Origin: a gamma proteobacterium HTCC5015
GTDB taxonomy: Bacteria; Pseudomonadota; Gammaproteobacteria; HTCC5015
Length of the DNA stretch: 64,000 bases
Direction: 5' to 3'
Assembly: GCA_000155715.1 (NCBI GenBank)
Contig: DS990599.1
Location: forward strand, 45,846 to 109,845
Part shown: positions 35,490 through 47,692 of the stretch, one piece after another
Position numbering within the stretch: the first letter of the stretch is position 1
How the letters are laid out: each line of letters begins with the position of its first letter
Made by a program: the position numbers and the translations under genes
The notes under the pieces: model-generated
Database searches by the model: none
What the model was told of the DNA's origin: nothing
Seen by the model: only the letters and a program-made list of their open reading frames with translations

Positions 35490-36893
35490 TTAGGCGAGGC
35501 TGGCGCGGGCGCGTTCAACAGCGGCGCGCACTTGCGCGGGCGCCGTACCGCCGATGTGATCGCGAGCGGCAACGGAGCCCTCAAGCGTGAGGACTTCAAA
35601 CACATCCTCGCCAATGCCATCGCAGAAATTTTGCAGCTCCACTAGCGGCATATCGGCGAGGTCGCAGTTCGCCTCTTCACACCAAGCCACGGCATTGCCC
35701 ACCACTTCGTGGGCATCGCGGAAAGGAATCCCCTTGCGCACCAAGTAGTCGGCCAAATCCGTCGCCGTGGAAAAGCCCTGTTTTGCCGCTTTGCGCATAT
35801 TGTCGGCGCGCGCCTCAAGGTGCGGCACCATGTCCGCAAAAGCGCGCATGGAACCTCGCAATGTATCGATGGCATCAAACAGGGGCTCTTTGTCCTCTTG
35901 GTTGTCTTTGTTATAGGCCAGTGGTTGAGACTTCATCAGCGTCAACAAGCTGATTAGATGGCCGTTGACGCGACCCACTTTGCCGCGCACCAACTCGGGC
36001 ACATCGGGGTTTTTCTTTTGCGGCATGATAGAGGAGCCCGTGCAAAAGCGATCGGGCAGTTTAATAAAAGCAAACTGGGCCGACGACCACAGCACGAGCT
36101 CTTCCGACCAGCGAGTTAGGTGGGTCATGGCCAGCGCCGCCGCCGCGCAAAACTCAATGGCAAAATCGCGATCGCTAACGGCGTCGAGAGAGTTTTCGGC
36201 GACGCTATCAAAGCCCAGTTCGCGAGCGACGAACTCGCGGTCGATAGGGTAGGTCGTCCCCGCCAGAGCCGCTGCACCCAGCGGCAGAACATTAACTCGT
36301 TTGCGGCAATCCAACAGGCGCGCCCGATCGCGTTTGAGCATCTCAAACCACGCCATTAAATGGTGGCCAAAGGTCACGGGCTGCGCGACTTGCAAATGGG
36401 TAAAGCCCGGCATGATGGTATCGGCATTTTTCTCGGCCAACTCCAACAAACCGCGGAGCAAGCGCTCAACTTCCACCAAGATGGCATCGATTTCATCGCG
36501 TAGATACAGGCGTATATCCGTGGCCACCTGGTCGTTGCGCGAGCGACCCGTGTGGAGCTTTTTGCCCGCGATACCAATTTTATCGGTTAATCGCGCCTCG
36601 ATGTTCATGTGCACGTCTTCCAGACTGATCGACCACTCGACACCACCGCGCTCGATATCGGCTTCGATCTCATCCAGACCATTCAATATAGCGTCAACCT
36701 CCGCGCTATCCAGCACACCAACATGGCCCAACATGCGAGCGTGGGCACGCGATCCAGCAATATCGTGGCGGTACAAACGCTGGTCAAACTGAATGCTGGC
36801 GGTAAACGCTTCAACAAAGGCATCCGTTGGCTCGCTAAAGCGGCCACCCCAAGGTTTATAGCCTTGATCGTCTTGCAGGCGCTGGTCGGTCAT
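35490..36893 (-). CDS. argH: argininosuccinate lyase
   Basis: Last enzyme of arginine synthesis; splits argininosuccinate into arginine and fumarate. A 467-residue fumarase/aspartase-fold protein with [16 protein letters not shown] at the start, [23 protein letters not shown], the catalytic-His region [11 protein letters not shown] and the loop signature [16 protein letters not shown]. It stands divergent from algZ, a neighbourhood shared with Pseudomonas. Confidence 0.97.
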   Translation of the reverse strand: MTDQRLQDDQGYKPWGGRFSEPTDAFVEAFTASIQFDQRLYRHDIAGSRAHARMLGHVGVLDSAEVDAILNGLDEIEADIERGGVEWSISLEDVHMNIEARLTDKIGIAGKKLHTGRSRNDQVATDIRLYLRDEIDAILVEVERLLRGLLELAEKNADTIMPGFTHLQVAQPVTFGHHLMAWFEMLKRDRARLLDCRKRVNVLPLGAAALAGTTYPIDREFVARELGFDSVAENSLDAVSDRDFAIEFCAAAALAMTHLTRWSEELVLWSSAQFAFIKLPDRFCTGSSIMPQKKNPDVPELVRGKVGRVNGHLISLLTLMKSQPLAYNKDNQEDKEPLFDAIDTLRGSMRAFADMVPHLEARADNMRKAAKQGFSTATDLADYLVRKGIPFRDAHEVVGNAVAWCEEANCDLADMPLVELQNFCDGIGEDVFEVLTLEGSVAARDHIGGTAPAQVRAAVERARASLA

Positions 36894-36971
36894 GGAATTA
36901 TTCCTGTTGAGATCTTGCGGAGCGTGGATTATAGCTTTTTACGCGCTCGAATATTAGGCACAATCGTTACC

Positions 36972-38033
36972 GTGAATAAAAACGACACTGCTGAATCCCG
37001 ACACCCCAGCGTGCTGCCGGACTTTTGCACCAATCAAACGGTGCTCACCGCCATGCTGATCGGCGAGCTATTGGCCATTGTTTTAACAGTGGGAGCCAGC
37101 TCTTGGAACTTAGATGGCCTCGTCTATCTGGGTTACGCCTCGCTGTTTATTCAGTGGATCACCCTCTGTGATATCGCTCTGCTCTGCTGGGGCAAACGCC
37201 TTTTTGAAAAGCTGCCAGCAGCCCAAATGATGGCGGCCATCTATCTGTCCCTGCAACTCGTCACACTGCTGATCTCTGAGTTGGGCTACCGCATCGCCAT
37301 TTCAACGGGCATTCGCTTTTACACCGCAGAACCCTTCCACTTGGAGTTGCTGGCCAGCAACTTGCTCATCAGCATGATTATTACCGCGGTCGCCATGCGC
37401 TATTTCTTCCTGCAAACCCAAAGCTTGCAGCGTATGCAGGCGGAGAATCAGGCGCGTATTGAAGCGCTACAAGCGCGCATTCGACCCCATTTTCTATTCA
37501 ACAGCATGAACACCATCGCCAACCTCATCCACGCCGACCCCAACGTAGCCGAGGATGCGATCATCGATTTATCCGAATTATTTCGCTCTTCATTGGGTAA
37601 ACAGGACTACGTCAGCTTGAGCGAAGAAATCGCCATTACCAAGCGCTACACCAATATTGAAGAGCTGCGCTTGGGAGAGCGCTTAGACATCGACTGGCAA
37701 GTGCCCAGTATTTTGCCCACCCTACAATTGCCCGCTTTGATGCTGCAGCCACTGGTGGAAAACGCCATCTACCACGGCATTGAGCCCGAGCCCAATGGCG
37801 GCCAGATATTGGTGCAATTTAAACGCCAGCCAGAAGCCATCGAATTGATTGTGGAAAACCCCGTCCCACAGAATATTCCCGAGCGGCGCAGCAAGGGCAA
37901 TCAAGTCGCACTCAACAATATTCGCCAGCGCCTGCACTTAGCCTATGGAGCAGAGGGCTATATGCAGATCGAACACAGTGACAGCCGCCACCGTGTTACT
38001 TTACATTTACCTCTGTCGGACAGCTCAAACTAG
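36972..38033 (+). CDS. algZ: AlgZ/FimS-type LytS-like sensor histidine kinase
   Basis: A 353-residue kinase of the His_kinase (LytS/YehU) family: four to five membrane helices in residues 30-160, then RIEALQARIRPHFLFNSMNT with the histidine in PHFLFN, and an ATPase domain with LMLQPLVENAIYHGIEP. It should phosphorylate the adjacent AlgR-like regulator; in Pseudomonas this pair controls alginate and twitching genes. The GTG at 36972 matches the family length; the open frame extends upstream only because it shadows argH. algR starts 8 bp downstream. Confidence 0.87.
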   Translation: MNKNDTAESRHPSVLPDFCTNQTVLTAMLIGELLAIVLTVGASSWNLDGLVYLGYASLFIQWITLCDIALLCWGKRLFEKLPAAQMMAAIYLSLQLVTLLISELGYRIAISTGIRFYTAEPFHLELLASNLLISMIITAVAMRYFFLQTQSLQRMQAENQARIEALQARIRPHFLFNSMNTIANLIHADPNVAEDAIIDLSELFRSSLGKQDYVSLSEEIAITKRYTNIEELRLGERLDIDWQVPSILPTLQLPALMLQPLVENAIYHGIEPEPNGGQILVQFKRQPEAIELIVENPVPQNIPERRSKGNQVALNNIRQRLHLAYGAEGYMQIEHSDSRHRVTLHLPLSDSSN

Positions 38034-38041
38034 GAAACGCT

Positions 38042-38782
38042 ATGGCCATCTCCGTACTCATCGTCGATGACGAACCCCCAGCGCGACAACGCTTGGTGCG
38101 ACTGGTTGAAAAGACCCCGGGCTACGAAGTTGTAGCCGAGGCGGGCAACGGCATCGACGCTATCGCACGCTTCAATGAAACACAGGCGCAGATCGTCTTG
38201 CTCGACATTCGCATGCCCGTCATGGATGGCATTGAAGCCGCCCAGCACCTCACCCAACACGAGACGCCACCGGCCATTATTTTCACCACGGCCTATAGCG
38301 ACCACGCCCTGCAAGCGTTTGAGAGCCACGCCATCGACTATCTGCTCAAGCCCATTCGCCAAGAGCGTTTAGACCAAGCCCTAGAGGCCGCCCAGCGCAG
38401 CAACCTCGCCCAAGTCAAAAGCGTGGCCGAAGACAGTGACAGCGACAGCCGTCAACACATCTGCGTGCGCAACCGTGGCAACTTAGAGCTCGTGGATATC
38501 GACGATATTTTTTATTTTTTCGCCGAACACAAGTACGTCACGCTTCGTCACCGCGGTGGCGAAGTCTTGATTGAAGAGGCCCTCATTGGTTTAGAGAAAG
38601 AATTCGGCGATCGCTTTTTGCGTATTCACCGCAATTGCTTGATTGCCGTCGAGCAACTGCAGGGGCTAGAAAAAAACGCCGACGGCACGCATAGAGTGGT
38701 ATTAAAAAACTGCGAGGATCGACTTGAAGTCAGCCGCAGACACCTCTCCACCGTGCGCAAACTGCTGCGCGGCAAAACGTAA
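38042..38782 (+). CDS. algR: AlgR-like LytTR response regulator
   Basis: A 246-residue regulator: receiver domain with LIVDDEPPARQRL, acceptor Asp55 in VLLDIRMPVMDGIEAA and YLLKPIRQERL, then a LytTR DNA-binding domain (HICVRNRGNLELVDIDDIFYF, KYVTLRHRGGEVLI, FLRIHRNCLIAV). It pairs with AlgZ just upstream, and hemC-hemD-hemY follow as in Pseudomonas. AGGAAACGCT precedes the ATG. A terminator follows its stop. Confidence 0.93.
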   Translation: MAISVLIVDDEPPARQRLVRLVEKTPGYEVVAEAGNGIDAIARFNETQAQIVLLDIRMPVMDGIEAAQHLTQHETPPAIIFTTAYSDHALQAFESHAIDYLLKPIRQERLDQALEAAQRSNLAQVKSVAEDSDSDSRQHICVRNRGNLELVDIDDIFYFFAEHKYVTLRHRGGEVLIEEALIGLEKEFGDRFLRIHRNCLIAVEQLQGLEKNADGTHRVVLKNCEDRLEVSRRHLSTVRKLLRGKT

Positions 38783-38812
38783 TAATCACCGAGAAACATT
38801 AAGCATTGTGAT

Positions 38813-38842
38813 AAAGCGCCACTGTTCTGTGGCGCTTTTTAT
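38813..38842 (+). terminator. intrinsic terminator of algZR
   Basis: AAAGCGCCA and TGGCGCTTT form a perfect stem around an 8-base loop, followed by TTATTTT, 30 bp after the algR stop. Confidence 0.85.
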
Positions 38843-38861
38843 TTTGTCTATAGTCAAAGAC

Positions 38862-39302
38862 ATGGATGGAATTCATGTCAGCCTAAACGATCACCACGTA
38901 TTGATCTTTCGATTTGAAGGTCACAACCGTTTGAATAGCGATCTTATGAAAACCGCCTTCTCGCGCTTTGAACACGATATTGCGTTGGATTACACAGACG
39001 ATCAAAAATTTCCCCTACTCATCGATATGCCATCCATGCTCAGCGTCTCCTACGGTGCGGCGCGCTTCACCAGCTCTGAAGCCATGATAGGGCGAATCAG
39101 CGCCTTCGCCTTTGTGCCCCACAGCACGCTGCAAGAACACCTCGTGCAACAATACGAGTGGTACCACAATCCACCCTATCCCTTCCGCATCTTTCACAGT
39201 GTTGAAAAGGCGGAGAATTGGTTGAGTCTGTTCTCCAACGAATTCGATAGCGAAGACCCCCGCCAACCCGTCGTCATGGTGCGCGACCACCAAGAGCATT
39301 AA
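38862..39302 (+). CDS. STAS/SpoIIAA-like protein
   Basis: A 146-residue soluble protein that resembles the SpoIIAA-like (SEC14/STAS fold) family: N-terminal strand pair MDGIHVSLNDHHVLIFRFEG, LLIDMPSMLSVSYGAARF in the middle and the typical ending HSVEKAENWLSLF. Its function is unknown. The ATG at 38862 is preferred because it follows the algR terminator; the open frame upstream runs through that terminator and into algR. The ribosome binding site is weak. Confidence 0.65.
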   Translation: MDGIHVSLNDHHVLIFRFEGHNRLNSDLMKTAFSRFEHDIALDYTDDQKFPLLIDMPSMLSVSYGAARFTSSEAMIGRISAFAFVPHSTLQEHLVQQYEWYHNPPYPFRIFHSVEKAENWLSLFSNEFDSEDPRQPVVMVRDHQEH

Positions 39303-39501
39303 AGCGCGCTGGATCTCTATTGGTCTTTTGATATAGCGAGAGAGCATTCCACCGAGTTGGGCGTGCCACTCCTGTCTCGAGAAGCTGCCCCATCCCTACT
39401 CGACTGAACTACCACCATCGCGCAAAACACTTCGATGGAGGCGAAAGCGATTACTCACGGCGTCTTGTGGCTAACTTTTGACAGGCTGATAGAATGCTCC
39501 C

Positions 39502-40443
39502 ATGAAAACATTACGCATTGCAACGCGGCAAAGCCCGCTGGCCCTGTGGCAAGCCGAAGATGTGGCTGCCAAACTCAAAGCACACTACCCCGACCTCGAT
39601 ATCGAATTGGTCAAAATGACCACCAAAGGCGATAAAATTCTCGATACCCCGCTGGCCAAAATTGGCGGCAAGGGATTGTTTATCAAAGAGCTCGAAGTCG
39701 GCATGTTGGAAGGTCGCGCCGATATTGCCGTGCACTCTATGAAAGATGTGCCCGTCGACAGCGAATTTCCCGAAGGCCTGCATCTATCAGTGATTTTGGA
39801 ACGCGAAGACCCTCGCGATGCCTTCGTCTCCAATCGCTACAACAGCCTCGACGAATTGCCCGAGGGCGCCGTCGTCGGCACTGCCAGCCTGCGCCGCCAG
39901 TGTCAGGTGCTGGGGCGCTACCCGCACTTGAAAACCGCGGTGTTGCGCGGCAGCGTCGGCACGCGATTGGGCAAACTGGACGATGGCCAATTCGATGCCA
40001 TCGTTCTAGCCAGCGCGGGACTGATGCGCCTCGGCCTCGAGGAGCGTATCACCGCCAAGCTGCCCCCCGAAATCAGCCTGCCCGCCATTGGCCAGGGCGC
40101 GGTTGGCATCGAGTGCCGCAAAGACGATACCGAGCTCAACAAATTGCTCGCGCCACTGGCGGACCGCGATACCACGACGCGATTAAAAGCCGAACGCGCC
40201 CTGAATGCGCGGCTGCAAGGCGGCTGCCAAGTCCCCATCGCGGGCTATGCCGAACTCGAGGGCGACCAACTGTCTATGCGCGGTTTAGTCGGTGCCCCCG
40301 ATGGCAGCAAGCTGTACACCAGCGAACGACGCGGCCCGCGCGACCAAGCCGCAGATATTGGCCTCGCCGTGGCCGAAGACCTGCTCAGCCAAGGTGCCAA
40401 CGCCGTGCTTAGCGCCATCGGTTTAGGCGGGGAATCCTCGTAG
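39502..40443 (+). CDS. hemC: porphobilinogen deaminase (hydroxymethylbilane synthase)
   Basis: Joins four porphobilinogens into hydroxymethylbilane in heme synthesis. A 313-residue protein with [35 protein letters not shown], the arginine-rich [23 protein letters not shown] and the cofactor-binding cysteine in [13 protein letters not shown]. It starts the hemC-hemDX-hemY operon; its TAG stop overlaps the next start by one base. The 199-bp gap before it contains no recognised gene. Confidence 0.97.
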   Translation: MKTLRIATRQSPLALWQAEDVAAKLKAHYPDLDIELVKMTTKGDKILDTPLAKIGGKGLFIKELEVGMLEGRADIAVHSMKDVPVDSEFPEGLHLSVILEREDPRDAFVSNRYNSLDELPEGAVVGTASLRRQCQVLGRYPHLKTAVLRGSVGTRLGKLDDGQFDAIVLASAGLMRLGLEERITAKLPPEISLPAIGQGAVGIECRKDDTELNKLLAPLADRDTTTRLKAERALNARLQGGCQVPIAGYAELEGDQLSMRGLVGAPDGSKLYTSERRGPRDQAADIGLAVAEDLLSQGANAVLSAIGLGGESS

Positions 40444-42299
40444 TGACTCAGCGCCTGCAGGGATTGCGCGTACTGATCACGCGCACCGCCAAACAGGCCA
40501 AGCCTTTGCTGACCCTGATTGAGGCCGAGGGGGGTATGGGCACTCCCGCTGGCGTTCTCAGTATCGAGGCGGACTACGGCGACCCCAGCGTCACAGCGGC
40601 CAAGGCCGCACTGGATCAATATCACCGCTTTATCTTTGTCAGTGCCAATGCCGTAGAACACGGGCTCGCCGCTCTGGGTTCACTCCCCGATGAAGCACGC
40701 CTTGCCTGTGTTGGCCGAAAAACTCGACAAACCCTCGAACAGGCGGGCTACTCAGTGGCCGACTGCCCCGAGAGCGACTTTAACAGCGAGGCGCTACTGG
40801 CCCTGCCGTCACTGCAAAACGTCGATGGCGAGCGCATTCTCATTGTGCGCGGCCACGGCGGGCGACAACTCATCCGCGATACGCTTCAACAGCGCGGCGC
40901 CCAAGTAGACAGTGTCGAGTGCTATCACCGCCAGCTCAGCGATGGCGACTTTCGCCCGCTGCAAGACGCGATTGAGAGCGGGGCATTCGATGTGATTTGT
41001 CCCAGCAGCAGCGAGAGCTTGGCTCTTTTAAGCCAAGCCTGTCCCTCAAAAAGCCTGAAAAGCTTGCCTCTGATCGCCGTCAGCGCGACTATGCAGGATA
41101 AAGCCCGCGAACTGGGGTTTACTCAAATTGCCGCAATGGCCAAAGATGCAACCGATGAGTCGATCTTTGACGCCTTGCTAGAATTTCAACAAGGACGGCG
41201 CTCACCGACGACCGATGCGCCCACAGCAAAAAATACCGCGAGTAAAAAGACAATGAGTGACAATACACCTCCTCAGAACTCCGACAACAGCGCCCCAGCC
41301 CAAAAGCCTCAAAAACGCGAAAAAGCGGCGGGCGTAGGGCTGGCTAAAACACTGGCTTTTCTCGCCATCGTCTTGGTCGTGGTCGCCTCTCTATTCGGCT
41401 ACGAGCAGTTGAGACAACTGCAAGAAACCGTCGATGCCCAAGGGGCCGAGCTCGATAATTTGGATGCCAACGACAGCTTTTCCACCTTTAAGCAACGGCT
41501 GAGCGAGCGCTTTGACGCCTTGAACGACAGCGACCACCAACAACAGCAAAGTTTGGAAACGCTGCAAGAGCTGGTGAGCAAAACCGCCGCGGCCGCCCAT
41601 CGCAACCAGCGCGACTGGGTACTCGCCGAAGTCCGCTATTTGATGAACATGGCCAGCGCGAGGCTCAATTTACTGCGCGATGTCGACAGTGCCGTCGCCG
41701 CTTTGAAAAGCGCCGATCAGCGGCTCGCCAGTTTGCGCGACCCCGCCTTTTTCGCCACCCGTGAGGCGCTGGCGGAAGAAATCAGCGAGCTACAATCGGT
41801 GGGCGCCATCGACAGCAACGGCATTGCCCTCAAGTTAATGAGTGTTAGCAAAATGGTGAATCGCCTGCCCCCCGCCACCATTGTCGTTAGCGACGACCCC
41901 GCCGATGCCGCGCAAGCGGAGGCCGAGGGCAAAGCGTGGTGGAGCGATATCGTGCGCTGGCTGGGCATTCGCCAAACCAACCGCCCCTATTTTGTACCCA
42001 GCAAACAGGAAGAGGCCTTTTACGCCGATCAGTTGCTGCGCCTCGAAATTGAAGCGGCACGCCACGCCGTGTTGCGATTTGATCGCAAAGACTACCAGCA
42101 GCGCATCGACAGCGCGCTCTCGGTCATCGACAACTACTACGACCCCGATTCTCAACTGGTTAAAATGATCGGCAAAGAACTGCGAGCCATGGTCGGCGCC
42201 GTTGTCTTCCCTCAACTGCCCGATATCAGCCGCTCAAGCATCGAGCTCAATCAAGCCACTTCGCGCTACGCGCTGGCTGAGGAGTCCGAGGCACCATGA
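40443..42299 (+). CDS. hemDX: fused uroporphyrinogen-III synthase (HemD) and HemX membrane protein
   Basis: A 618-residue two-part protein. Residues 1-255 are uroporphyrinogen-III synthase (GLRVLITRTAKQAKPLL, FIFVSANAVEHGL, LIVRGHGGRQLIRDTL), which closes the tetrapyrrole ring. After a Lys/Thr/Ser-rich linker comes HemX: a membrane helix about 302-319, a coiled coil (LRQLQETVDAQGAEL) and a periplasmic domain with RDWVLAEVRYLMNMASARL. In most relatives these are separate genes. An internal in-frame ATG at 41253 (MSDNTPPQNSDNS) looks like an ancestral hemX start and might still be used. hemY overlaps the end by 4 bp. Confidence 0.88.
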   Translation: MTQRLQGLRVLITRTAKQAKPLLTLIEAEGGMGTPAGVLSIEADYGDPSVTAAKAALDQYHRFIFVSANAVEHGLAALGSLPDEARLACVGRKTRQTLEQAGYSVADCPESDFNSEALLALPSLQNVDGERILIVRGHGGRQLIRDTLQQRGAQVDSVECYHRQLSDGDFRPLQDAIESGAFDVICPSSSESLALLSQACPSKSLKSLPLIAVSATMQDKARELGFTQIAAMAKDATDESIFDALLEFQQGRRSPTTDAPTAKNTASKKTMSDNTPPQNSDNSAPAQKPQKREKAAGVGLAKTLAFLAIVLVVVASLFGYEQLRQLQETVDAQGAELDNLDANDSFSTFKQRLSERFDALNDSDHQQQQSLETLQELVSKTAAAAHRNQRDWVLAEVRYLMNMASARLNLLRDVDSAVAALKSADQRLASLRDPAFFATREALAEEISELQSVGAIDSNGIALKLMSVSKMVNRLPPATIVVSDDPADAAQAEAEGKAWWSDIVRWLGIRQTNRPYFVPSKQEEAFYADQLLRLEIEAARHAVLRFDRKDYQQRIDSALSVIDNYYDPDSQLVKMIGKELRAMVGAVVFPQLPDISRSSIELNQATSRYALAEESEAP

Positions 42300-43483
42300 A
42301 AGCACTACTACTGATTGTTTTGTGTCTGGCGCTGGGCATCGCCCTCGCTTGGACCTTGGCCAATCTCGACGGCTACTTCTTAATCAGCCTCGGCGGCTGG
42401 CAAATCGAAAACGACAATTTAATCGTTCTACTGATTTTAGCCCTGCTGCTGTTTAGCGTGTTCTGGCTGGCGCTACGCATTGCCCGAACGGCTTGGAAAC
42501 TGCCCGACAACTTCGCCGCCTACAGCGAAAAACGCCGGCAAGCCGCCGCGCACAAAAGCCTGTCACAGGGTTTGATCGATTTAATCGAGTGTCGCTGGGC
42601 CAGCGCCGAAAAGCAGCTGCTCGCCCATATCGACTACAGCGAGACGCCGCTGCTTAACTACTTGGGCGCCTCTCGCGCCGCCGCCCAGCAAAACGCCTTT
42701 GAGCGCCGCGATCAGTACCTAAAGGCCGCACACGAGAGCGACGGCAAGGCCGATGTCGCCATCTTGCTGACTCAAGCCGACTTGCAACTGAGCCACCAAC
42801 AAACCGAGCAGGCTCTAGCCACGCTCAGCCGCTTGCGCCAGATTGCACCGCGCCACGGCTATGTGCTTAAACTGCTATCGCGCCTGCACCACCAGTTGCG
42901 CGAGTGGGACAAGCTGGCTCGCATACTCCCCGAACTGAAAAAGAGCGATGTGCTGACCCCAGAGCAGCTCGAGAGCTTACAACTCGACACCTACAAGGGC
43001 ATGTTGGAAGACGCCGCCAAAAACCGCGTCGACCAATCGCTGGGCGACGCCTGGAGCAGCCTTCCCAAAGTGCTGCGAAAAGACAATCGCCTCGTCGCCG
43101 TCTATGCCAATGCCTTGGTGTCTCAAGGCGATCACCAGCAGGCTGAAAAGTTGATTCGCTCGACCTTGGTCAAGCACTGGGACGAAAATTTGGTACGGCT
43201 CTACGGCCAGCTCGATGTGCCCAACAACAGCAAACTGCTTGAGCATTGCGACGCTTGGCTGTCACAGCAACCCAATAGCCCCGCTCTGTTGCTGGCACTG
43301 GCGCGAATCAACCGCCGCGAGGAGCTGTGGGGTCGCTCAGAAGAGTACTACCGCAAGGCGATGCACCTCGCCCCCGACGCCGAAATCTGCGCCGAACTCG
43401 GCGATATGCTCGATAAGCTAGGTCGCAGCAGCGAGGCCGCCGAGCTGTATCGACAAGGCCTCAAACAGCGCTTGCCCCGCTAG
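42296..43483 (+). CDS. hemY: HemY, heme-biosynthesis-associated TPR protein
   Basis: A 395-residue inner membrane protein: two N-terminal membrane helices (about 4-20 and 41-62), then tetratricopeptide repeats (QAALATLSRLRQIAPRHGYV-like, LARINRREELWGRSEEYYRKA, LGDMLDKLGRSSEAAELYRQG). It is the gammaproteobacterial HemY of the hemCDXY operon, unrelated to the protoporphyrinogen oxidase of the same name. Its exact role is unknown. It starts with ATGA overlapping the hemDX stop. Confidence 0.92.
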   Translation: MKALLLIVLCLALGIALAWTLANLDGYFLISLGGWQIENDNLIVLLILALLLFSVFWLALRIARTAWKLPDNFAAYSEKRRQAAAHKSLSQGLIDLIECRWASAEKQLLAHIDYSETPLLNYLGASRAAAQQNAFERRDQYLKAAHESDGKADVAILLTQADLQLSHQQTEQALATLSRLRQIAPRHGYVLKLLSRLHHQLREWDKLARILPELKKSDVLTPEQLESLQLDTYKGMLEDAAKNRVDQSLGDAWSSLPKVLRKDNRLVAVYANALVSQGDHQQAEKLIRSTLVKHWDENLVRLYGQLDVPNNSKLLEHCDAWLSQQPNSPALLLALARINRREELWGRSEEYYRKAMHLAPDAEICAELGDMLDKLGRSSEAAELYRQGLKQRLPR

Positions 43484-43520
43484 CTCGGTCGCGGGTGAGC
43501 GATTCCAGCTCGCCTAAAAA

Positions 43521-43551
43521 ACTCAGGGTCATCGATAAGATGGCCCCGAGT
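43521..43551. terminator. hairpin between convergent hemY and katG
   Basis: ACTCAGGGTCATC pairs with GATGGCCCCGAGT (13 positions, one mismatch, one G-T) around a GATAA loop. No long T run follows on either strand, so it is a possible rather than a proven terminator for the two converging genes. Confidence 0.5.
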
Positions 43552-43606
43552 CATATTCCCTTCAAAATGCCTCTATCCGTTTCTATTGCACTGATATCGC
43601 GTCGAT

Positions 43607-45919
<2,313 letters not shown>

Positions 45920-45951
45920 TTATGCTTTCTTTAAGCTAACGGGGAGATCAA

Positions 45952-47169
45952 ATGACTCTGTCTCTATTCATTCCACTTAAGTCGCCTCCGTTTATCGGGC
46001 TTTTCCTAGTCTTATTGGCCAGTGCGGCCTGTTCCCAAACTGAAGACTTTAATCGAGCGCCCCCCAATGCACCTCATCAAGAACCCGCCTTTGAGGGGCA
46101 AACTCGCGCACCCGTGCTTAAAGACAGCACAACCCTAGCCCAAGAGACCCTCACTGACGGTCTCGTCCACCCCTGGGGCATGGCTCAACTGCCCGATGGC
46201 CGCTGGCTCGTCACAGAGCGGCTCGGACGCCTGCGTTTAGTTTCGACAACAGGCGAGTTATCTCCGCCACTTGAGGGTCTACCTACCGTGGATGCTCGCG
46301 GGCAGGGCGGCTTACTGGACGTCGCCATTTGGAAAGATTTTCCCAAAACGCGGCAAATTTGGTGGAGCTATGCCGAGCCGCGCGGCGCAGCGGGGAATGC
46401 AACCGCCGTGGCCACAGGTACACTGTCACAGGACGAGCGCCGCATTGAAAACGCCCGCGTAATTTTTCAACAACAGCCCGCTTGGCCCTCTACCGCACAC
46501 TTTGGCTCGCGCTTGGTCTTCGACCACAAGGGCCAATTGTTTATCACCACCGGCGATCGCTCACAGCCCAAATCCCGACAATTGGCACAGGACACAAGCA
46601 CACATATCGGCAAAATTCTGCGCATCAAACCGCAGGGTGGCGCCGCCGACGGCAACCCCGACATCGAGGGCGGACAGCCCGAGATCTGGTCGTTCGGCCA
46701 CCGCAATGTGCAGTCCGCCGCCCTCGGGCCCGATGGCGCACTGTGGACTGCCGAGCACGGCCCACGCGGAGGCGACGAACTCAATCGCCCCCAAGCAGGG
46801 CGCAACTACGGCTGGCCTATTATTACCTATGGCGAAGAGTACAGCGGCCAGCCAGTCGGCGAGGGCCTCACCGCTAAGCACGGCATGGAACAACCTGTTT
46901 ACTACTGGGATCCCGTCATCGCCCCCAGCGATATGGTGTTTTATCAAGGTGATTTATTCAGCGATTGGCAGGGCGACTTGCTCATCGGCGGCCTCGCCAG
47001 CCGCGCACTGGTGCGCCTAAAAATCAAAGACCAGCGCGTTATCGGCGAGGCTCGCTACCTGCAGGGGCAAGCTCGGATTCGCGATGTCGACGTCGATCAA
47101 AACGGTGCCATCGTAATACTCACCGACGCCCAAAATGGTGCCCTTATAAGGCTGACACCAGCGGATTAA
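45952..47169 (+). CDS. PQQ-dependent aldose sugar dehydrogenase, lipoprotein
   Basis: A 405-residue protein of the glucose/sorbosone dehydrogenase family (soluble Asd/YliI type), a six-bladed propeller that oxidises sugars with PQQ. It has LVHPWGMAQLPDGRWLVTER, the catalytic His in STAHFGSRLVFD, LFITTGDRS, IWSFGHRNVQ, WTAEHGPRGGDELN and GRNYGWPIITYGEEY. A signal peptide ends in a lipobox-like SAAC, so it should be anchored to a membrane. No pqq biosynthesis gene is in the window. GGGGAG precedes the ATG. Confidence 0.9.
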   Translation: MTLSLFIPLKSPPFIGLFLVLLASAACSQTEDFNRAPPNAPHQEPAFEGQTRAPVLKDSTTLAQETLTDGLVHPWGMAQLPDGRWLVTERLGRLRLVSTTGELSPPLEGLPTVDARGQGGLLDVAIWKDFPKTRQIWWSYAEPRGAAGNATAVATGTLSQDERRIENARVIFQQQPAWPSTAHFGSRLVFDHKGQLFITTGDRSQPKSRQLAQDTSTHIGKILRIKPQGGAADGNPDIEGGQPEIWSFGHRNVQSAALGPDGALWTAEHGPRGGDELNRPQAGRNYGWPIITYGEEYSGQPVGEGLTAKHGMEQPVYYWDPVIAPSDMVFYQGDLFSDWQGDLLIGGLASRALVRLKIKDQRVIGEARYLQGQARIRDVDVDQNGAIVILTDAQNGALIRLTPAD

Positions 47170-47179
47170 ATACTAGACC

Positions 47180-47692
47180 TCACTTTGGGCCATCTTGCCG
47201 TGGCACAACATCGATCAACAGCGCCTTGCCCGAAGGTGCAATCATAAGCTCGGCTTTGGCGGAATGGCGCAATGTCTTTTCTAAGGCCAAAGCTTTTTCT
47301 TTGGGGGCAAAATACGCCTCGATACCGTAGCGAATGTGCAACTGTCCCGAGTGATGTGACCGGACGCGACCGCGAATAAACAAACCCTCATCCGGTGATT
47401 CAAGACTCACCGAAGCCGCCTCGTGAATTCCACTTTGAGCCTCTTGCAAGAGGACATAAACCACTTCGCCTTTGCGTAGTGGCATCGACAGATCGAGATC
47501 CTCATCACTCAGACGCGATATATCGTAATTCATGCGCGCATAGTTGCCGCGAAATAAAGAGCGCGGATCCACCGGCACAGTTTTTAATGAGACTTCGACA
47601 CCCACCAGCACGGGCCAATGCGCTTGGGCGTACATACCCGTCAGAATGAAAAACTGAAAGGCGATGGCAGCCCACAAAGCTTTAGTTTTCAT
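47180..47692 (-). CDS. GDYXXLXY domain protein
   Basis: A 170-residue membrane-anchored or exported protein with one N-terminal hydrophobic helix. The defining motif reads RGNYARMNYDIS, followed by LRKGEVVYVLLQ and SHHSGQLHIRYGIEAYFAP. The family is found next to DUF2157 membrane proteins, exactly as here; its function is unknown. The start overlaps the end of the upstream DUF2157 gene by 11 bp, so the two form an operon. Confidence 0.85.
   Translation of the reverse strand: MKTKALWAAIAFQFFILTGMYAQAHWPVLVGVEVSLKTVPVDPRSLFRGNYARMNYDISRLSDEDLDLSMPLRKGEVVYVLLQEAQSGIHEAASVSLESPDEGLFIRGRVRSHHSGQLHIRYGIEAYFAPKEKALALEKTLRHSAKAELMIAPSGKALLIDVVPRQDGPK

Noticed and set aside
36609-36971. A long N-terminal extension of algZ
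   Set aside because: It lies antisense to argH and has no similarity to AlgZ/FimS; the GTG at 36972 gives the normal length.
39478-39500. TTGACA followed by TAGAAT before hemC
   Set aside because: The two hexamers are only 6 bp apart, far from the 16-18 bp needed for a sigma-70 promoter.
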